The position numbers and the translations under genes were made by a program. From CAZOVB01 sp046541415 (lineage in GTDB: Bacteria; Planctomycetota; Phycisphaerae; SM23-33): a stretch of 24,235 nt of DNA. This document shows positions 6,907-14,573 of this stretch, piece after piece. How positions within the stretch are numbered: position 1 is the first letter of the stretch; every line of letters begins with the position of its first letter. The notes beneath the pieces were generated by a model. It worked only from the letters and a program-made list of their open reading frames with translations. It did not search any database and was not told the DNA's origin. The stretch covers positions 1 to 24,235 of the forward strand of contig JBKHDI010000059.1 in the NCBI GenBank assembly GCA_046541415.1. The letters run 5' to 3'.

Positions 6907-8751
6907 ATGCGTTCGAATCCTTCTGTAGAGCCAAACGAACTCAAGCCGCAGTTCGAGCAGTACGTCGAGTTGGCCCACGACGGCATTGCGATCCTGCAGA
7001 ACGGGCTGATCCGCTACGCCAACGGCGGGCTTTGTCGTTTGCGCGGGCTGGATCGCCAGGAGCTGATCGGGCGTGGCATCGACCGGATCATCGCCCCGCA
7101 GGAGGTCCGCCAGATCGAGGTGAACTACCACCGCCGCATGTCCGGCCAGGACGTGCCCCGGACCTACATGAGCAAGGCCCTCGGTCCGGGTGAGGTGGTC
7201 CTGGACGTCGAAATCAGCGCCACCGTCGTTACGTACGGAGGTCAGCCGGCCGACCTGGTCATCCTCCGCGACGTGACCGAACGCCAGCAGGTCCTGGGGG
7301 CCCTGGAGATCAGCGAAGCCCGCTACAGGGCCCTGGCCGAGGGAACCCAGGACCTGATTACCGTCTACGACCGCAGCCACCGGATCGCCTACGCCAATTC
7401 CGCCGTCGAGGCCTTGCTGGGCCTGGACCGCCAGAGGCTTGTCGGGATGTACCTCGAGCAGGTGGTCCTGGACAGCTGCCAGGCCGAGATGGTCGGATCC
7501 CAGATGGACCAGGTGTTCCGGACCGGCAGGCCGCTGACCATCGAGGTCGCCCACGAGGTCGGCCAGGAACTGATCATGCTCGACGTGAAGATGATCCCGC
7601 AGTTCGACCGGCGCGGACAGGTCCAGACCGTGCTGACCACCGCACGGGACATCACGCGGTATGTCAACATGGAGTCGGCCTGCCGGCGCGACCGCCAGCG
7701 GATGGACCTGGCCCTCGAGGCGGCCAACGAGGGCCTCTGGGACTGGAACGTCCGGACCGGGCAGGTCTACTTCTCGCCAAGATGGTACACCATGCTCGGC
7801 TACGAGCCCTACAGCCTCGAGCCCGGCTACGAGACGTGGCGCAGTCTGGTGCACCCGGACGATCTCCAGCCGGTGTTGGACCTGCAGATGAAGCACTTTG
7901 CCACCGGCAGCGAAGGGTTCACCGTGGAGTTCCGGATGCGGACGGCCGAGGGCGGCTGGCGGTGGATCCGCAGTTGCGGCAAGGCGGTCGAGCGCGAGGA
8001 CGACGGCAGCGTCCGCCGGTTGATCGGCACGCACGTGGACATCACCGACCTGAAGAAATCCCAGGGCGACCTGAAGCGCCTCCACGACCGCCTCTGCACG
8101 CTGACATGCCAGGAAGCTAAGTCCGAAGACGCCCGCAGCCGACACTGCGCCGAGCGGATCCAGGATCGTGTCGGCCAACAGCTCTGCCGGATCCAGCGGC
8201 AGATCGACCAGCTGGTCGCCTCGGCCCAGGACCCTCTGGCGGCTGAACTGAGCGGGATCAGCGATTTGCTGGCCCCGGCCATCGTGGAACTGGACGACCT
8301 GACGCGCTCACTGCTGCGTCCGTCGCTGGGCCAGCCCGGCTTCGAGCAGCGCCTCGAGACGATCTGCGGCGAGGTCTTTGCCGACAAGCAGGTGGACTGC
8401 CGCATCCAGGCCGAGCAGGGCAGCGACCCACCGTCTGCCGAGGCCTGCCTGATTCTGATCCGCTGCATCCGCGAGTTGCTGCACAATATCGCCGTCCACG
8501 CCGGGGCCTCTCACGTAGACGTGATCGTCGGCCGCCAGAGCGCCGGCTGGCAGGTGACGATCTGCGACGACGGGATCGGCCTGGGCGGGCGCAGCCAGGC
8601 CCAGCTGGAGGCCTGTTCGCAGGATCTGGGGCTCTTCAGCATTTGCCGGGCGATGGAGAACTTCGGCGGCAGCTGTGTTCTGACCGAAGCGCCCGGCCGG
8701 GGGACAGCGGCCATGCTCCGCCTGCCGGCGGGGGGCGGGTCGATCGGCTGA
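6907..8751 (+). CDS. Three-PAS sensor protein with NarL-type kinase ATPase domain, phosphoacceptor His absent
   Basis: A 614-residue cytoplasmic protein with no signal peptide or membrane helix. Three PAS/PAC units occupy about 16-128, 132-255 and 263-385. The third has the classic GLWDWNVRTG and HPDDL features. A HisKA_3-like segment at about 411-440 follows, then a HATPase domain with N-box RELLHNIAVHA (522-531), G1 box DDGIG (554-558) and GLFSI (575-579). In the dimerisation helix the family motif RELHDxxGQ reads RIQDRVGQ, so the usual phosphoacceptor His is Gln419 (CAG at 8161-8163). It may be a non-phosphorylating sensor, or use another residue. No response regulator is nearby. The ATG at 6907 has AGGTG at 6896-6900. 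A GTG at 6829 would add 26 unlikely residues. Confidence 0.88.
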   Translation: MRSNPSVEPNELKPQFEQYVELAHDGIAILQNGLIRYANGGLCRLRGLDRQELIGRGIDRIIAPQEVRQIEVNYHRRMSGQDVPRTYMSKALGPGEVVLDVEISATVVTYGGQPADLVILRDVTERQQVLGALEISEARYRALAEGTQDLITVYDRSHRIAYANSAVEALLGLDRQRLVGMYLEQVVLDSCQAEMVGSQMDQVFRTGRPLTIEVAHEVGQELIMLDVKMIPQFDRRGQVQTVLTTARDITRYVNMESACRRDRQRMDLALEAANEGLWDWNVRTGQVYFSPRWYTMLGYEPYSLEPGYETWRSLVHPDDLQPVLDLQMKHFATGSEGFTVEFRMRTAEGGWRWIRSCGKAVEREDDGSVRRLIGTHVDITDLKKSQGDLKRLHDRLCTLTCQEAKSEDARSRHCAERIQDRVGQQLCRIQRQIDQLVASAQDPLAAELSGISDLLAPAIVELDDLTRSLLRPSLGQPGFEQRLETICGEVFADKQVDCRIQAEQGSDPPSAEACLILIRCIRELLHNIAVHAGASHVDVIVGRQSAGWQVTICDDGIGLGGRSQAQLEACSQDLGLFSICRAMENFGGSCVLTEAPGRGTAAMLRLPAGGGSIG

Positions 8752-8782
8752 TCTGCCGGCTCGCACCAGCCCCCGGCGGCGT

Positions 8783-10297
8783 TTAACCGGGCAGATGCTC
8801 CAGGATGACCTGCCGCATTACGTCGCGCGGGGCACTTTGGCCGGTCCAGGTCTCGAACTGGGCGGCGCCCTGGGCGACGAACATGTCCACGCCGGTCAGG
8901 GTGGCGGCGCCGGTCTTTTCGGCCAGGCGCAGCAGTTTCGTTCGAACGGGGTTGTAGATGGTGTCGAAGACGATCGCCACCTCGGGGCCGATACGGTCGA
9001 TGCAGCAGGCGTCGGTCGCCGGGTGCATGCCCACGGACGTGCAGTTGATGATGATCTCGCTGTCGACCGGGGCCGATCTCAGGGCGGCGGCGCGGCAGTT
9101 GAATTCCTCGGCGAGCATTTCAGCCCGTCGGATCGTGCGGTTGCAGATGGTCACATCGGCCCGGTAATGTCGCAGGGCGGCGACGACGGCGCGGGCCACT
9201 CCGCCGGCACCCAGGACGGTCACCGACCGTCCGGCCAGGTCCTGGCGGGTAATCTCCATGGCCTGGCAGAGGGAATCCAGTGCGGCGGCGTAGTCGGTAT
9301 TGTCGCCGCGGAGCGATCCGTCGGGCTGGAAGGTAATGGTGTTGACCGCGCCGATCTGCACGGCCAGCTCGTCGCAGTTTGCGGCCCCGACGTACTCCAG
9401 GGCGTGCTGTTTGTGGGGGATCGTCACGCTCAGGCCCCGCCAGGACAGTTGGGGGTTCTCGACGATCGCGTCGAGGAAGCGGAAGAAATCCCCGCGTTTC
9501 GGGTCGACCAGCAGGGGCACGTACAGGCCGTCGTAATCGGCCGCTGCCAGGGCAGCGTTGTGGATGGCGGGGCTCATCGAGTGGGCGATCGGGCAGCCGA
9601 TGACGCCGAACAGCTCGGTCTGGTCGCCCTGGCGGTCCCAGCGGTAGAGTTGGCGGACCTGGCCGAGGGTAGGCTGACCGGGGGCCGATTCGGCCCCGCC
9701 TGCCAGGGCGGCGAAGGTGCCGAAGGCCCCGAAGCGTCGAGCGGCCAGGCGGCTGAGCAGGCCATGCTCGCCCATCGCCAGGGCGAGCGTGGGCTTGTTT
9801 GCGGCGGCGATGGCGGCCCCGGCGGCGATGGCGTCTTCGGGTCCGGCAGCGGCGAAGGCGACCTTGTTGACCGCGGCGGTTGAGGCGTCCATCTGCTTGA
9901 GGCGCTGGTGGAGGTCATCGGGCCGGCTGGTGAAGTTGTGGTAGCTGAGGATGACGCGCCCGGCGGGTCGGTCGGCGGGGGGCACGTCGTCTTCGACGTC
10001 GATGAAGTCGGCCCCGGCGGTGGCGGCCCCGGCCAGCAGGGCCAGGCGGTCGGCCTCGGGCCCTTCGTATCGGCCTCCCTGGCGGACGGGCCTGCAGGTG
10101 ACGATGGTTTTGACGGGTGCATCGGCCAGGGTGGCGGAGAGGCTGTGGATGTCGGGCAGACGGGCCAGCAGGTCCAGTCGGAACTCGACGGCGTCTGCAC
10201 CCTGTTCGGCGGCGGCGAACATGTCGCGGCGCATGGAATCGAGGCTCGAGGCGGTCAGCGGGCAGATCAACAGGGTTTGGGCAGCTTCAGGTTGCAC
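8783..10297 (-). CDS. aroDE: Bifunctional 3-dehydroquinate dehydratase / shikimate dehydrogenase
   Basis: Catalyses two consecutive shikimate-pathway steps, dehydroquinate to dehydroshikimate and then to shikimate. Residues 1-215 are a type I dehydroquinase: EFRLD at 38-42, His120 in SYHNF and Schiff-base Lys145 in VNKVAF. Residues 228-504 are a shikimate dehydrogenase: CPIAHSMSPAIHN substrate loop, catalytic Lys296 in TIPHK, Asp335 in NTDY, NADP loop GAGGVARA (363-370) and TSVGM (420-424). The fusion is known from plants, Chlamydiae and planctomycetes. The start is GTG, because the first beta strand (LLICPLT) begins at residue 9 and no better start is seen. No strong ribosome site is visible. 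It converges with the PAS gene and diverges from rpiB. Confidence 0.94.
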   Translation of the reverse strand: MQPEAAQTLLICPLTASSLDSMRRDMFAAAEQGADAVEFRLDLLARLPDIHSLSATLADAPVKTIVTCRPVRQGGRYEGPEADRLALLAGAATAGADFIDVEDDVPPADRPAGRVILSYHNFTSRPDDLHQRLKQMDASTAAVNKVAFAAAGPEDAIAAGAAIAAANKPTLALAMGEHGLLSRLAARRFGAFGTFAALAGGAESAPGQPTLGQVRQLYRWDRQGDQTELFGVIGCPIAHSMSPAIHNAALAAADYDGLYVPLLVDPKRGDFFRFLDAIVENPQLSWRGLSVTIPHKQHALEYVGAANCDELAVQIGAVNTITFQPDGSLRGDNTDYAAALDSLCQAMEITRQDLAGRSVTVLGAGGVARAVVAALRHYRADVTICNRTIRRAEMLAEEFNCRAAALRSAPVDSEIIINCTSVGMHPATDACCIDRIGPEVAIVFDTIYNPVRTKLLRLAEKTGAATLTGVDMFVAQGAAQFETWTGQSAPRDVMRQVILEHLPG

Positions 10298-10392
10298 GGG
10301 CGACTCGCGATCGGGTTTGCTTGTCGGACAGCAGCCATCCTCCGGATTTGGTCGGCCAAGTCAAGTTCGAGCCCGGCGTGGCGGTTAAAGGC

Positions 10393-10421
10393 TTCAGCTT
10401 TGGCCGGTGCGGACCTATAAT
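10393..10421 (+). promoter_or_regulatory. Sigma-70-type promoter of rpiB
   Basis: A perfect TATAAT at 10416-10421 lies 34 bases before the rpiB ATG. A weak -35 (TTCAGC at 10393-10398) is 17 bases upstream of it. The predicted leader is about 27 nt. Confidence 0.6.
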
Positions 10422-10454
10422 CCTTCGGATACCTCTATTGTGCCAGGAGATGCC

Positions 10455-10889
10455 ATGAAAATAGCCCTCGGTTCGGACCACGCCGGATACCAGTACAAAC
10501 AGGCCATCGTCGAGCACCTGCAGGCGGCGGGGCACGAGGTCGAGGATTTCGGCTGTCACAGCCCGGACCGCTGCGATTATCCGACGTACATTCGCCCGGT
10601 GGCCGAGGCTGTCGCGGCGGGCAAGGCCCAGCGAGGCATTGTCCTGGGCGGGTCGGGCAATGGCGAGGCGATCGTGGCCAATCGGGTCAAGTCGATCCGC
10701 TGCAGCCTCTGCTGGGATTTGCGTTCGGCCCGGCTGGCCCGGCAGCACAACGACGCCAACGTCCTCTCGCTGGGCCAGCGAATGATGGCCCTCGAGGAGG
10801 CCCTGGAGATCGTCGACCTCTGGCTGGAGACCCCGTTCGAGGGGGGCAGGCACCTCAAGCGGATCCAACTGATCGACGAGGCAGGCTGA
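10455..10889 (+). CDS. rpiB: Ribose-5-phosphate isomerase B, Mycobacterium-type active site
   Basis: Interconverts ribose 5-phosphate and ribulose 5-phosphate in the pentose phosphate pathway. The 144-residue protein has the RpiB/LacAB fold markers SDHAGY (7-12), CDYPTY (40-45) and GGSGNGE (65-71). The catalytic Cys found in Escherichia coli-type RpiB is Gly65 here, while Glu71 in GSGNGEAI matches the catalytic Glu described for the Mycobacterium tuberculosis enzyme, so it should still be active. The frame is open from 10407, but the ATG at 10455 follows AGGAG (10445-10449) and the protein begins exactly at the conserved MKIALGSDHAG. The gene is monocistronic, with its own TATAAT promoter. 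Confidence 0.93.
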   Translation: MKIALGSDHAGYQYKQAIVEHLQAAGHEVEDFGCHSPDRCDYPTYIRPVAEAVAAGKAQRGIVLGGSGNGEAIVANRVKSIRCSLCWDLRSARLARQHNDANVLSLGQRMMALEEALEIVDLWLETPFEGGRHLKRIQLIDEAG

Positions 10890-10935
10890 GTCCGCCGGGG
10901 CAGGGGGGCAGCGGGAAGATTCGATCATCTTTGAA

Positions 10936-10964
10936 TTTACGCTCCGTCGAATCCGGTATATATA
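10936..10964 (+). promoter_or_regulatory. Probable promoter of the four-repeat secreted protein
   Basis: TTTACG at 10936-10941 and TATATA at 10959-10964 are 17 bases apart, about 56 bases before the ATG at 11020. Two nested inverted repeats bracket it: GATTCGA (10918-10924) with TCGAATC (10947-10953), and CGATCAT (10922-10928) with ATGATCG (10964-10970). This may be an operator, but the words are short. Confidence 0.45.
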
Positions 10965-11019
10965 TGATCGGGAAACCAATTCGCGGCCGGCAGGGCAGGT
11001 GGCCGCACGGAGACCTTGC

Positions 11020-12273
11020 ATGCGCAGGAAACCGCGAATACTCATCTATACCGGGCTCTTGCTGGCGGTGGTGGTTGCAGACGCCGCCGCCCAGCAGGTC
11101 GACCAGATCGGCCAGAAGACCGGGCGGTTCGTCAGCGGCGACTGGGTTTACAAGCACACGGTCGGGGCGCGCGGGCGGACCGGCCTGCTGCGCTACAAGA
11201 CCAGCCCCGTCATCCCCGGGGGGATGTTCGACTACGTCACCACGCCGTGGGGCAAGATGTACTGGTGGGGCACGGGGACGGAAGATAAGGCCCTGGCCGG
11301 CTGGATCCTCCAGGCCCCGCCTGACGGGCGGGTCGGCAGACAGATCCAGCCGGCGGCCAGGACCGCCGGTTCGGACAAGATCGACCTGGACCGCTCGGGG
11401 CAGTACATGTCCGGCTACTGGCGGTTCGAGTTGGAGGTCAAGACGCTCCAGCCCGGTTCGTCCAGCCGGACGGGCAAGCTGCTGCTTGCTGATCGGCCCA
11501 TCGGCGGGGCGGAGCTGAGCGACTACGTCAAGACGCCCTGGGGCGTGATGTACTGGTGGGGCGAGAAGCCCGATGCGGCCGGCCTGGCAGGCTGGCTGCC
11601 CAAGATGCCCGCCGGCCTGCCCGGCAGGCTGATCCGCACGGCCGTGCCGACAGGGCAGTCCAACGCCCAGCCGGGTCAGAACCTCCCGGTCGGACAGGCC
11701 CAGCCTCTGGACCTGACCCAGCCGGGGGGCTACCAGAGCGGCAAGTGGAAGTATCTCTACACCATCTGGTCGAAGGGCCAGGCCTCCGAAGGCTCGATGG
11801 GCCAGCTGTTCCACGACCAGAAGGCCGTCCAGGCCGTCGAAATCGGCGACGCCGTCCAGACCCCCTGGGGCAGCATGTACTACTGGGGCGCCATGCAGGC
11901 CGGCAGCCTGGCAGGTCAGCACGGCTGGGCGCCGACCAGGCCCGAGAAGCTCAGCGGCCGACAGATCGACCCGACCTCGGCGGGCATTGCCCAGGTCGAC
12001 CTGACAATCCCGGGGACTTACAAGGTCGGCAAGTGGACGTACATCTACCTGGTCTGGAATGCAGAGGGCGACCTGGCCGGTTCGACCGGCAGGCTCGTCG
12101 AGGGCGATCGCCAGATCGAGGGCATCCGGACCGGGCAGAAGGTCGTGACCCCTTGGGGTACGATGTGGTGGTACGGCAGATTGGCCGACGTTCGCGGGCT
12201 CTCGGGCTGGATACCGGTCCGGCCCCGCGCCAGAGACCTGCAGGAAGTCGATTCGCTGGAAGGACAGGAATGA
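11020..12273 (+). CDS. Secreted protein with four TPWGxMYWWG repeats, family not recognised
   Basis: A 417-residue protein with an N-terminal signal peptide (basic RRK, hydrophobic 8-20, likely cut near ADAAA-QQ). The mature part is four repeats of about 95-110 residues. Each starts with G-x-Y/F-x-S/V-G-x-W and contains the core TPWGKMYWWG (75-84), TPWGVMYWWG (172-181), TPWGSMYYWG (281-290) and TPWGTMWWYG (377-386), followed by a LAGW/LSGW motif. The repeats are diverged, so the duplication is old. The aromatic cores suggest a beta-rich domain that could bind carbohydrate or a surface polymer, but that is a guess. The ATG at 11020 has GGAG at 11009-11012; a GTG at 10999 would spoil the signal peptide. 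The stop overlaps the next gene (ATGA), implying a shared function. Confidence 0.85.
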   Translation: MRRKPRILIYTGLLLAVVVADAAAQQVDQIGQKTGRFVSGDWVYKHTVGARGRTGLLRYKTSPVIPGGMFDYVTTPWGKMYWWGTGTEDKALAGWILQAPPDGRVGRQIQPAARTAGSDKIDLDRSGQYMSGYWRFELEVKTLQPGSSSRTGKLLLADRPIGGAELSDYVKTPWGVMYWWGEKPDAAGLAGWLPKMPAGLPGRLIRTAVPTGQSNAQPGQNLPVGQAQPLDLTQPGGYQSGKWKYLYTIWSKGQASEGSMGQLFHDQKAVQAVEIGDAVQTPWGSMYYWGAMQAGSLAGQHGWAPTRPEKLSGRQIDPTSAGIAQVDLTIPGTYKVGKWTYIYLVWNAEGDLAGSTGRLVEGDRQIEGIRTGQKVVTPWGTMWWYGRLADVRGLSGWIPVRPRARDLQEVDSLEGQE

Positions 12274-12836
12274 TGGATTCGCAGAACAAGCAGATCGCCG
12301 AAGACCAGTTGCCCGAAGGCCTCCTGGCCGACGACGAGAGGCTGACCTTCTCGGCCCGTCCGAGCGTTTCGGTGCTGATGCATCGGACGCGATGGGTCCT
12401 CTGGCTGGTCGGCCTGATCGTCATCGTCGGGCCGGTGCTGATGTGGATCTTCCTGGGTCAGCTGCGTCAGGTGGCGCCGGTGACGTTCTACAGCCTGATC
12501 GGGCTGATCGTCCTGGCCGACATCATCCCGGTGGTGTTTCTCTACGGCCTGCTGCACCTGCAGGCGGGGCGGCTGCTGTATGTCATGACCGATCGGCGGG
12601 CGATGGTCATCGTCGAGGACAAGGAGAAAAAATACCGCACGTTCACCCGCGCCGAGCTGGCCGAGCGGCGGATCGAACGCCGCGGCAAGGCCGGCGGGGA
12701 CATTTTCTTTCCCAACGTTCAGACGGCCCAGACGGGCGGGCAGATGGGGTGGATCGGCCTGGCCGAGGTCGACGAGGTCGACCGGCGCCTGGCCGCCCTG
12801 GCCGGCGGGCAGTCCCGCGACGCGGGCGAGGCTTGA
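12270..12836 (+). CDS. Small membrane protein with two helices, bPH-like
   Basis: A 188-residue protein with two predicted membrane helices (about 43-63 and 72-95). They are followed by a cytoplasmic domain that starts RLLYVMTDRRAMVI, a pattern seen in bacterial PH-like (DUF304/bPH_2) membrane proteins. Arg-rich ERRIERRGK lies at 132-140. The family assignment is tentative and no enzymatic motif is seen. The start is ATG at 12270 or the adjacent in-frame ATG at 12273. GGAAGGA at 12258-12264 serves either, and the overlap with the upstream stop (ATGA) favours 12270. It is co-transcribed with the four-repeat secreted protein, so the pair may form an envelope unit. Confidence 0.78.
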   Translation: MMDSQNKQIAEDQLPEGLLADDERLTFSARPSVSVLMHRTRWVLWLVGLIVIVGPVLMWIFLGQLRQVAPVTFYSLIGLIVLADIIPVVFLYGLLHLQAGRLLYVMTDRRAMVIVEDKEKKYRTFTRAELAERRIERRGKAGGDIFFPNVQTAQTGGQMGWIGLAEVDEVDRRLAALAGGQSRDAGEA

Positions 12837-12838
12837 CT

Positions 12839-12866
12839 TTCGCACCTCGCCAGCAGCGCATATAAT
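12839..12866 (+). promoter_or_regulatory. Promoter of the ExeA-like ATPase gene
   Basis: A perfect TATAAT lies at 12861-12866, with TTCGCA (12839-12844) 16 bases upstream. A better-looking TTGACT at 12833-12838 is 22 bases away, which is too far for standard spacing. The transcript would start near 12873. Confidence 0.5.
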
Positions 12867-12906
12867 GCCCAGACGGATCTGAGACTACCTTTTTGACAGG
12901 ACCGGG

Positions 12907-13770
12907 ATGTATCTGGACTTTTTCAACCTGCGAGAGTTTCCCTTCTCGATCGCCAGCGACCCGAAGTACTTCTACCAGAGCGATATCCACTCCGAGGGTC
13001 TGGCCAATATGCTCTACACCATCCAGCAGCGCAAAGGGATGGTGCTGATTACCGGGGAAGTCGGGGCGGGCAAGACATTCCTGGCCTCGATGCTGGCCGA
13101 AAAACTCGGACGCAACAGCCTGGTCGTCTCGGTCAAGCACCCGCCGGATTCGGCCAAGCAGATGCTCCGGGCGGTGGCCGAGGGCATCGGCGTGCGTGTC
13201 GGGCGGGCCGACGACAAGCTCACCCTCGTCCAGGAACTGGAAAACAAGCTGCAGCGCCACTTTCGGCGCGACCGCCTGGTGGCGGTGATTCTCGACGAAG
13301 TCCAGGACCTGCCCGACGAGGCGATGGAGCAGATCCGCCTGATGTGGAACTGGGAGCAGGACGGCCAGAGGCTCGTGCAGTTGGTGCTGGTCGGTCAGCC
13401 CGAGCTGCGGGACCGACTCAAGGAGCCCAAGTGGGAGTCGCTGCAGCAGCGGATCGTCCTGAGCTACCACCTCGGCTCGCTCAGCGAGGCCGACACGGCC
13501 AGGTACGTGCTGCACCGGCGGAAGATCGCCGCGGCCAACGGCTCGCCCCTGCGCTTTACGATGCGGGCCCTGGAGGACATCTACGAGGTGACCAAGGGCA
13601 TCCCGCGGCTGATCAACATCCTCTGCGACAACGCGCTGCTGACGGCCTATGCGTCCAACACCACCAAGGTCACCAGCGGGGTGGTCGCCAAGGTCGTAAA
13701 GAACATGACGACCTGGACGCTGAACCCGGGCGGCTCGGAGACCGACCTGGACGACTCGCCGGAGCAGTAA
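12907..13770 (+). CDS. ExeA/GspA-like AAA ATPase
   Basis: A 287-residue AAA+ ATPase of the ExeA/GspA type, a family linked to type II secretion and cell-wall insertion of secretins, and also seen as regulators. It opens with MYLDFFNLREFPFS, the usual ExeA start. Walker A is GEVGAGKT (50-57), Walker B VAVILDE (125-131) and sensor 1 VLVGQPEL (160-167). QQR at 180-182 is in the arginine-finger position, and sensor 2 is GIPRLINILCD. Full ExeA has a peptidoglycan-binding C-terminus; here the protein stops soon after the ATPase, so only the motor part is present. AGGA at 12897-12900 serves the ATG. The pseudopilin at 19425-20291 fits a genome with a type II secretion system. Confidence 0.9.
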   Translation: MYLDFFNLREFPFSIASDPKYFYQSDIHSEGLANMLYTIQQRKGMVLITGEVGAGKTFLASMLAEKLGRNSLVVSVKHPPDSAKQMLRAVAEGIGVRVGRADDKLTLVQELENKLQRHFRRDRLVAVILDEVQDLPDEAMEQIRLMWNWEQDGQRLVQLVLVGQPELRDRLKEPKWESLQQRIVLSYHLGSLSEADTARYVLHRRKIAAANGSPLRFTMRALEDIYEVTKGIPRLINILCDNALLTAYASNTTKVTSGVVAKVVKNMTTWTLNPGGSETDLDDSPEQ

Positions 13771-13780
13771 GCCCGGCCCG

Positions 13781-14530
13781 CTACGGCTGCTTGCCGATGA
13801 CGATCCGGCGGAGCGGCTGAGTCTCCTGAACCAGCCGAAGCCCAAGCTTCTCGACGCCCGGGAACACCGATTGCGGGTCCTTGTGATCTACCGGCAGGAG
13901 GAAATCGTACAGTCCCTCCAGTCCCGTCTGGTCGATCACCGGTTCGCCCAGGATCTGCTCGATCCGCCAGACCAGCGCGTCGGTTGAACAGGCCGCAAAA
14001 GACCACCCCTCGTCCAGGTCCACCCAGTTGCCCTGCCTCTTTTCGTCGCTGGGCGTCAGGGACATCGGTGCGTCCGGCTGCCGTTGGAGCAGCCAGACCT
14101 CCGTCGGCGTGGAGACCAGCGCGAACTGCAGGTCGAACTGTTCTTCCAGCCGGGCCTGGAGCTTCCGCCAGGCGGTCAGGGGCCTGTCCTGGGCTGCGAC
14201 GGTTACGTCGAAGTTGCCCTCCGGCAGGGCCTGGGAGTCGACAATCCGCTCCTGCCTCGGCCAGGCGGTGCGGATGACCTCGATCAGCGGCTGATTGACC
14301 GCCTGCATCGCCCCGGTCGAGGGGTTCCAGTCCAGCCGGGCCGGGGCGCCCGAGGTCGGGGCGATGGTGACATCGGAGGCCTCCGGACGGGGCTTCTCAG
14401 GCGTTTGCGATCCCTGCGGATCGTCCGGCCGTTCCGCGCCGCGGCCGTCGGCTGCCGGCGGGGGCTCGTTTTCGCTGCAGCCGACCAGCAGGAATCCGAC
14501 CAGCAGGATCGGGAGGCAGAATCGCTTCAT
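13781..14530 (-). CDS. Lipoprotein resembling the DUF3738/TIGR03435 family
   Basis: A 249-residue lipoprotein. The signal peptide MKRFCLPILLVGFLLVGC ends in a lipobox with Cys18 as the lipid-anchored residue, followed by a Pro/Glu-rich linker to about residue 60. The C-terminal part has the wording of the DUF3738 (TIGR03435) family: PVIDQTGLEGLYDFLL, then KLGLRLVQETQPLRRIVIG. That family is of unknown function and abundant in Acidobacteria. Its stop is 10 bases from the stop of the convergent ExeA-like gene. It lies 43 bases downstream of the cheBR-type gene on the same strand, separated by a perfect 9-bp hairpin, so shared transcription is possible but uncertain. Confidence 0.75.
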   Translation of the reverse strand: MKRFCLPILLVGFLLVGCSENEPPPAADGRGAERPDDPQGSQTPEKPRPEASDVTIAPTSGAPARLDWNPSTGAMQAVNQPLIEVIRTAWPRQERIVDSQALPEGNFDVTVAAQDRPLTAWRKLQARLEEQFDLQFALVSTPTEVWLLQRQPDAPMSLTPSDEKRQGNWVDLDEGWSFAACSTDALVWRIEQILGEPVIDQTGLEGLYDFLLPVDHKDPQSVFPGVEKLGLRLVQETQPLRRIVIGKQP

Positions 14531-14547
14531 GGCAGGTTCACCCTTTC

Positions 14548-14569
14548 CCTGCCGCCCGATGGCGGCAGG
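14548..14569 (-). terminator. Perfect 9-bp hairpin between the cheBR-type gene and the lipoprotein gene
   Basis: CCTGCCGCC at 14548-14556 pairs with GGCGGCAGG at 14561-14569 around a 4-base loop. It lies exactly in the 43-base gap between the two minus-strand genes. No T-run follows on the minus strand, so it may be a weak terminator, an attenuator or an RNA-stability element. Confidence 0.5.
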
Positions 14570-14573
14570 CGTT

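Noticed and set aside
6611..6928. A 105-codon frame in the intergenic region before the PAS sensor
   Set aside because: GTG start without a ribosome site, no domain, and it runs into the PAS gene in another frame.
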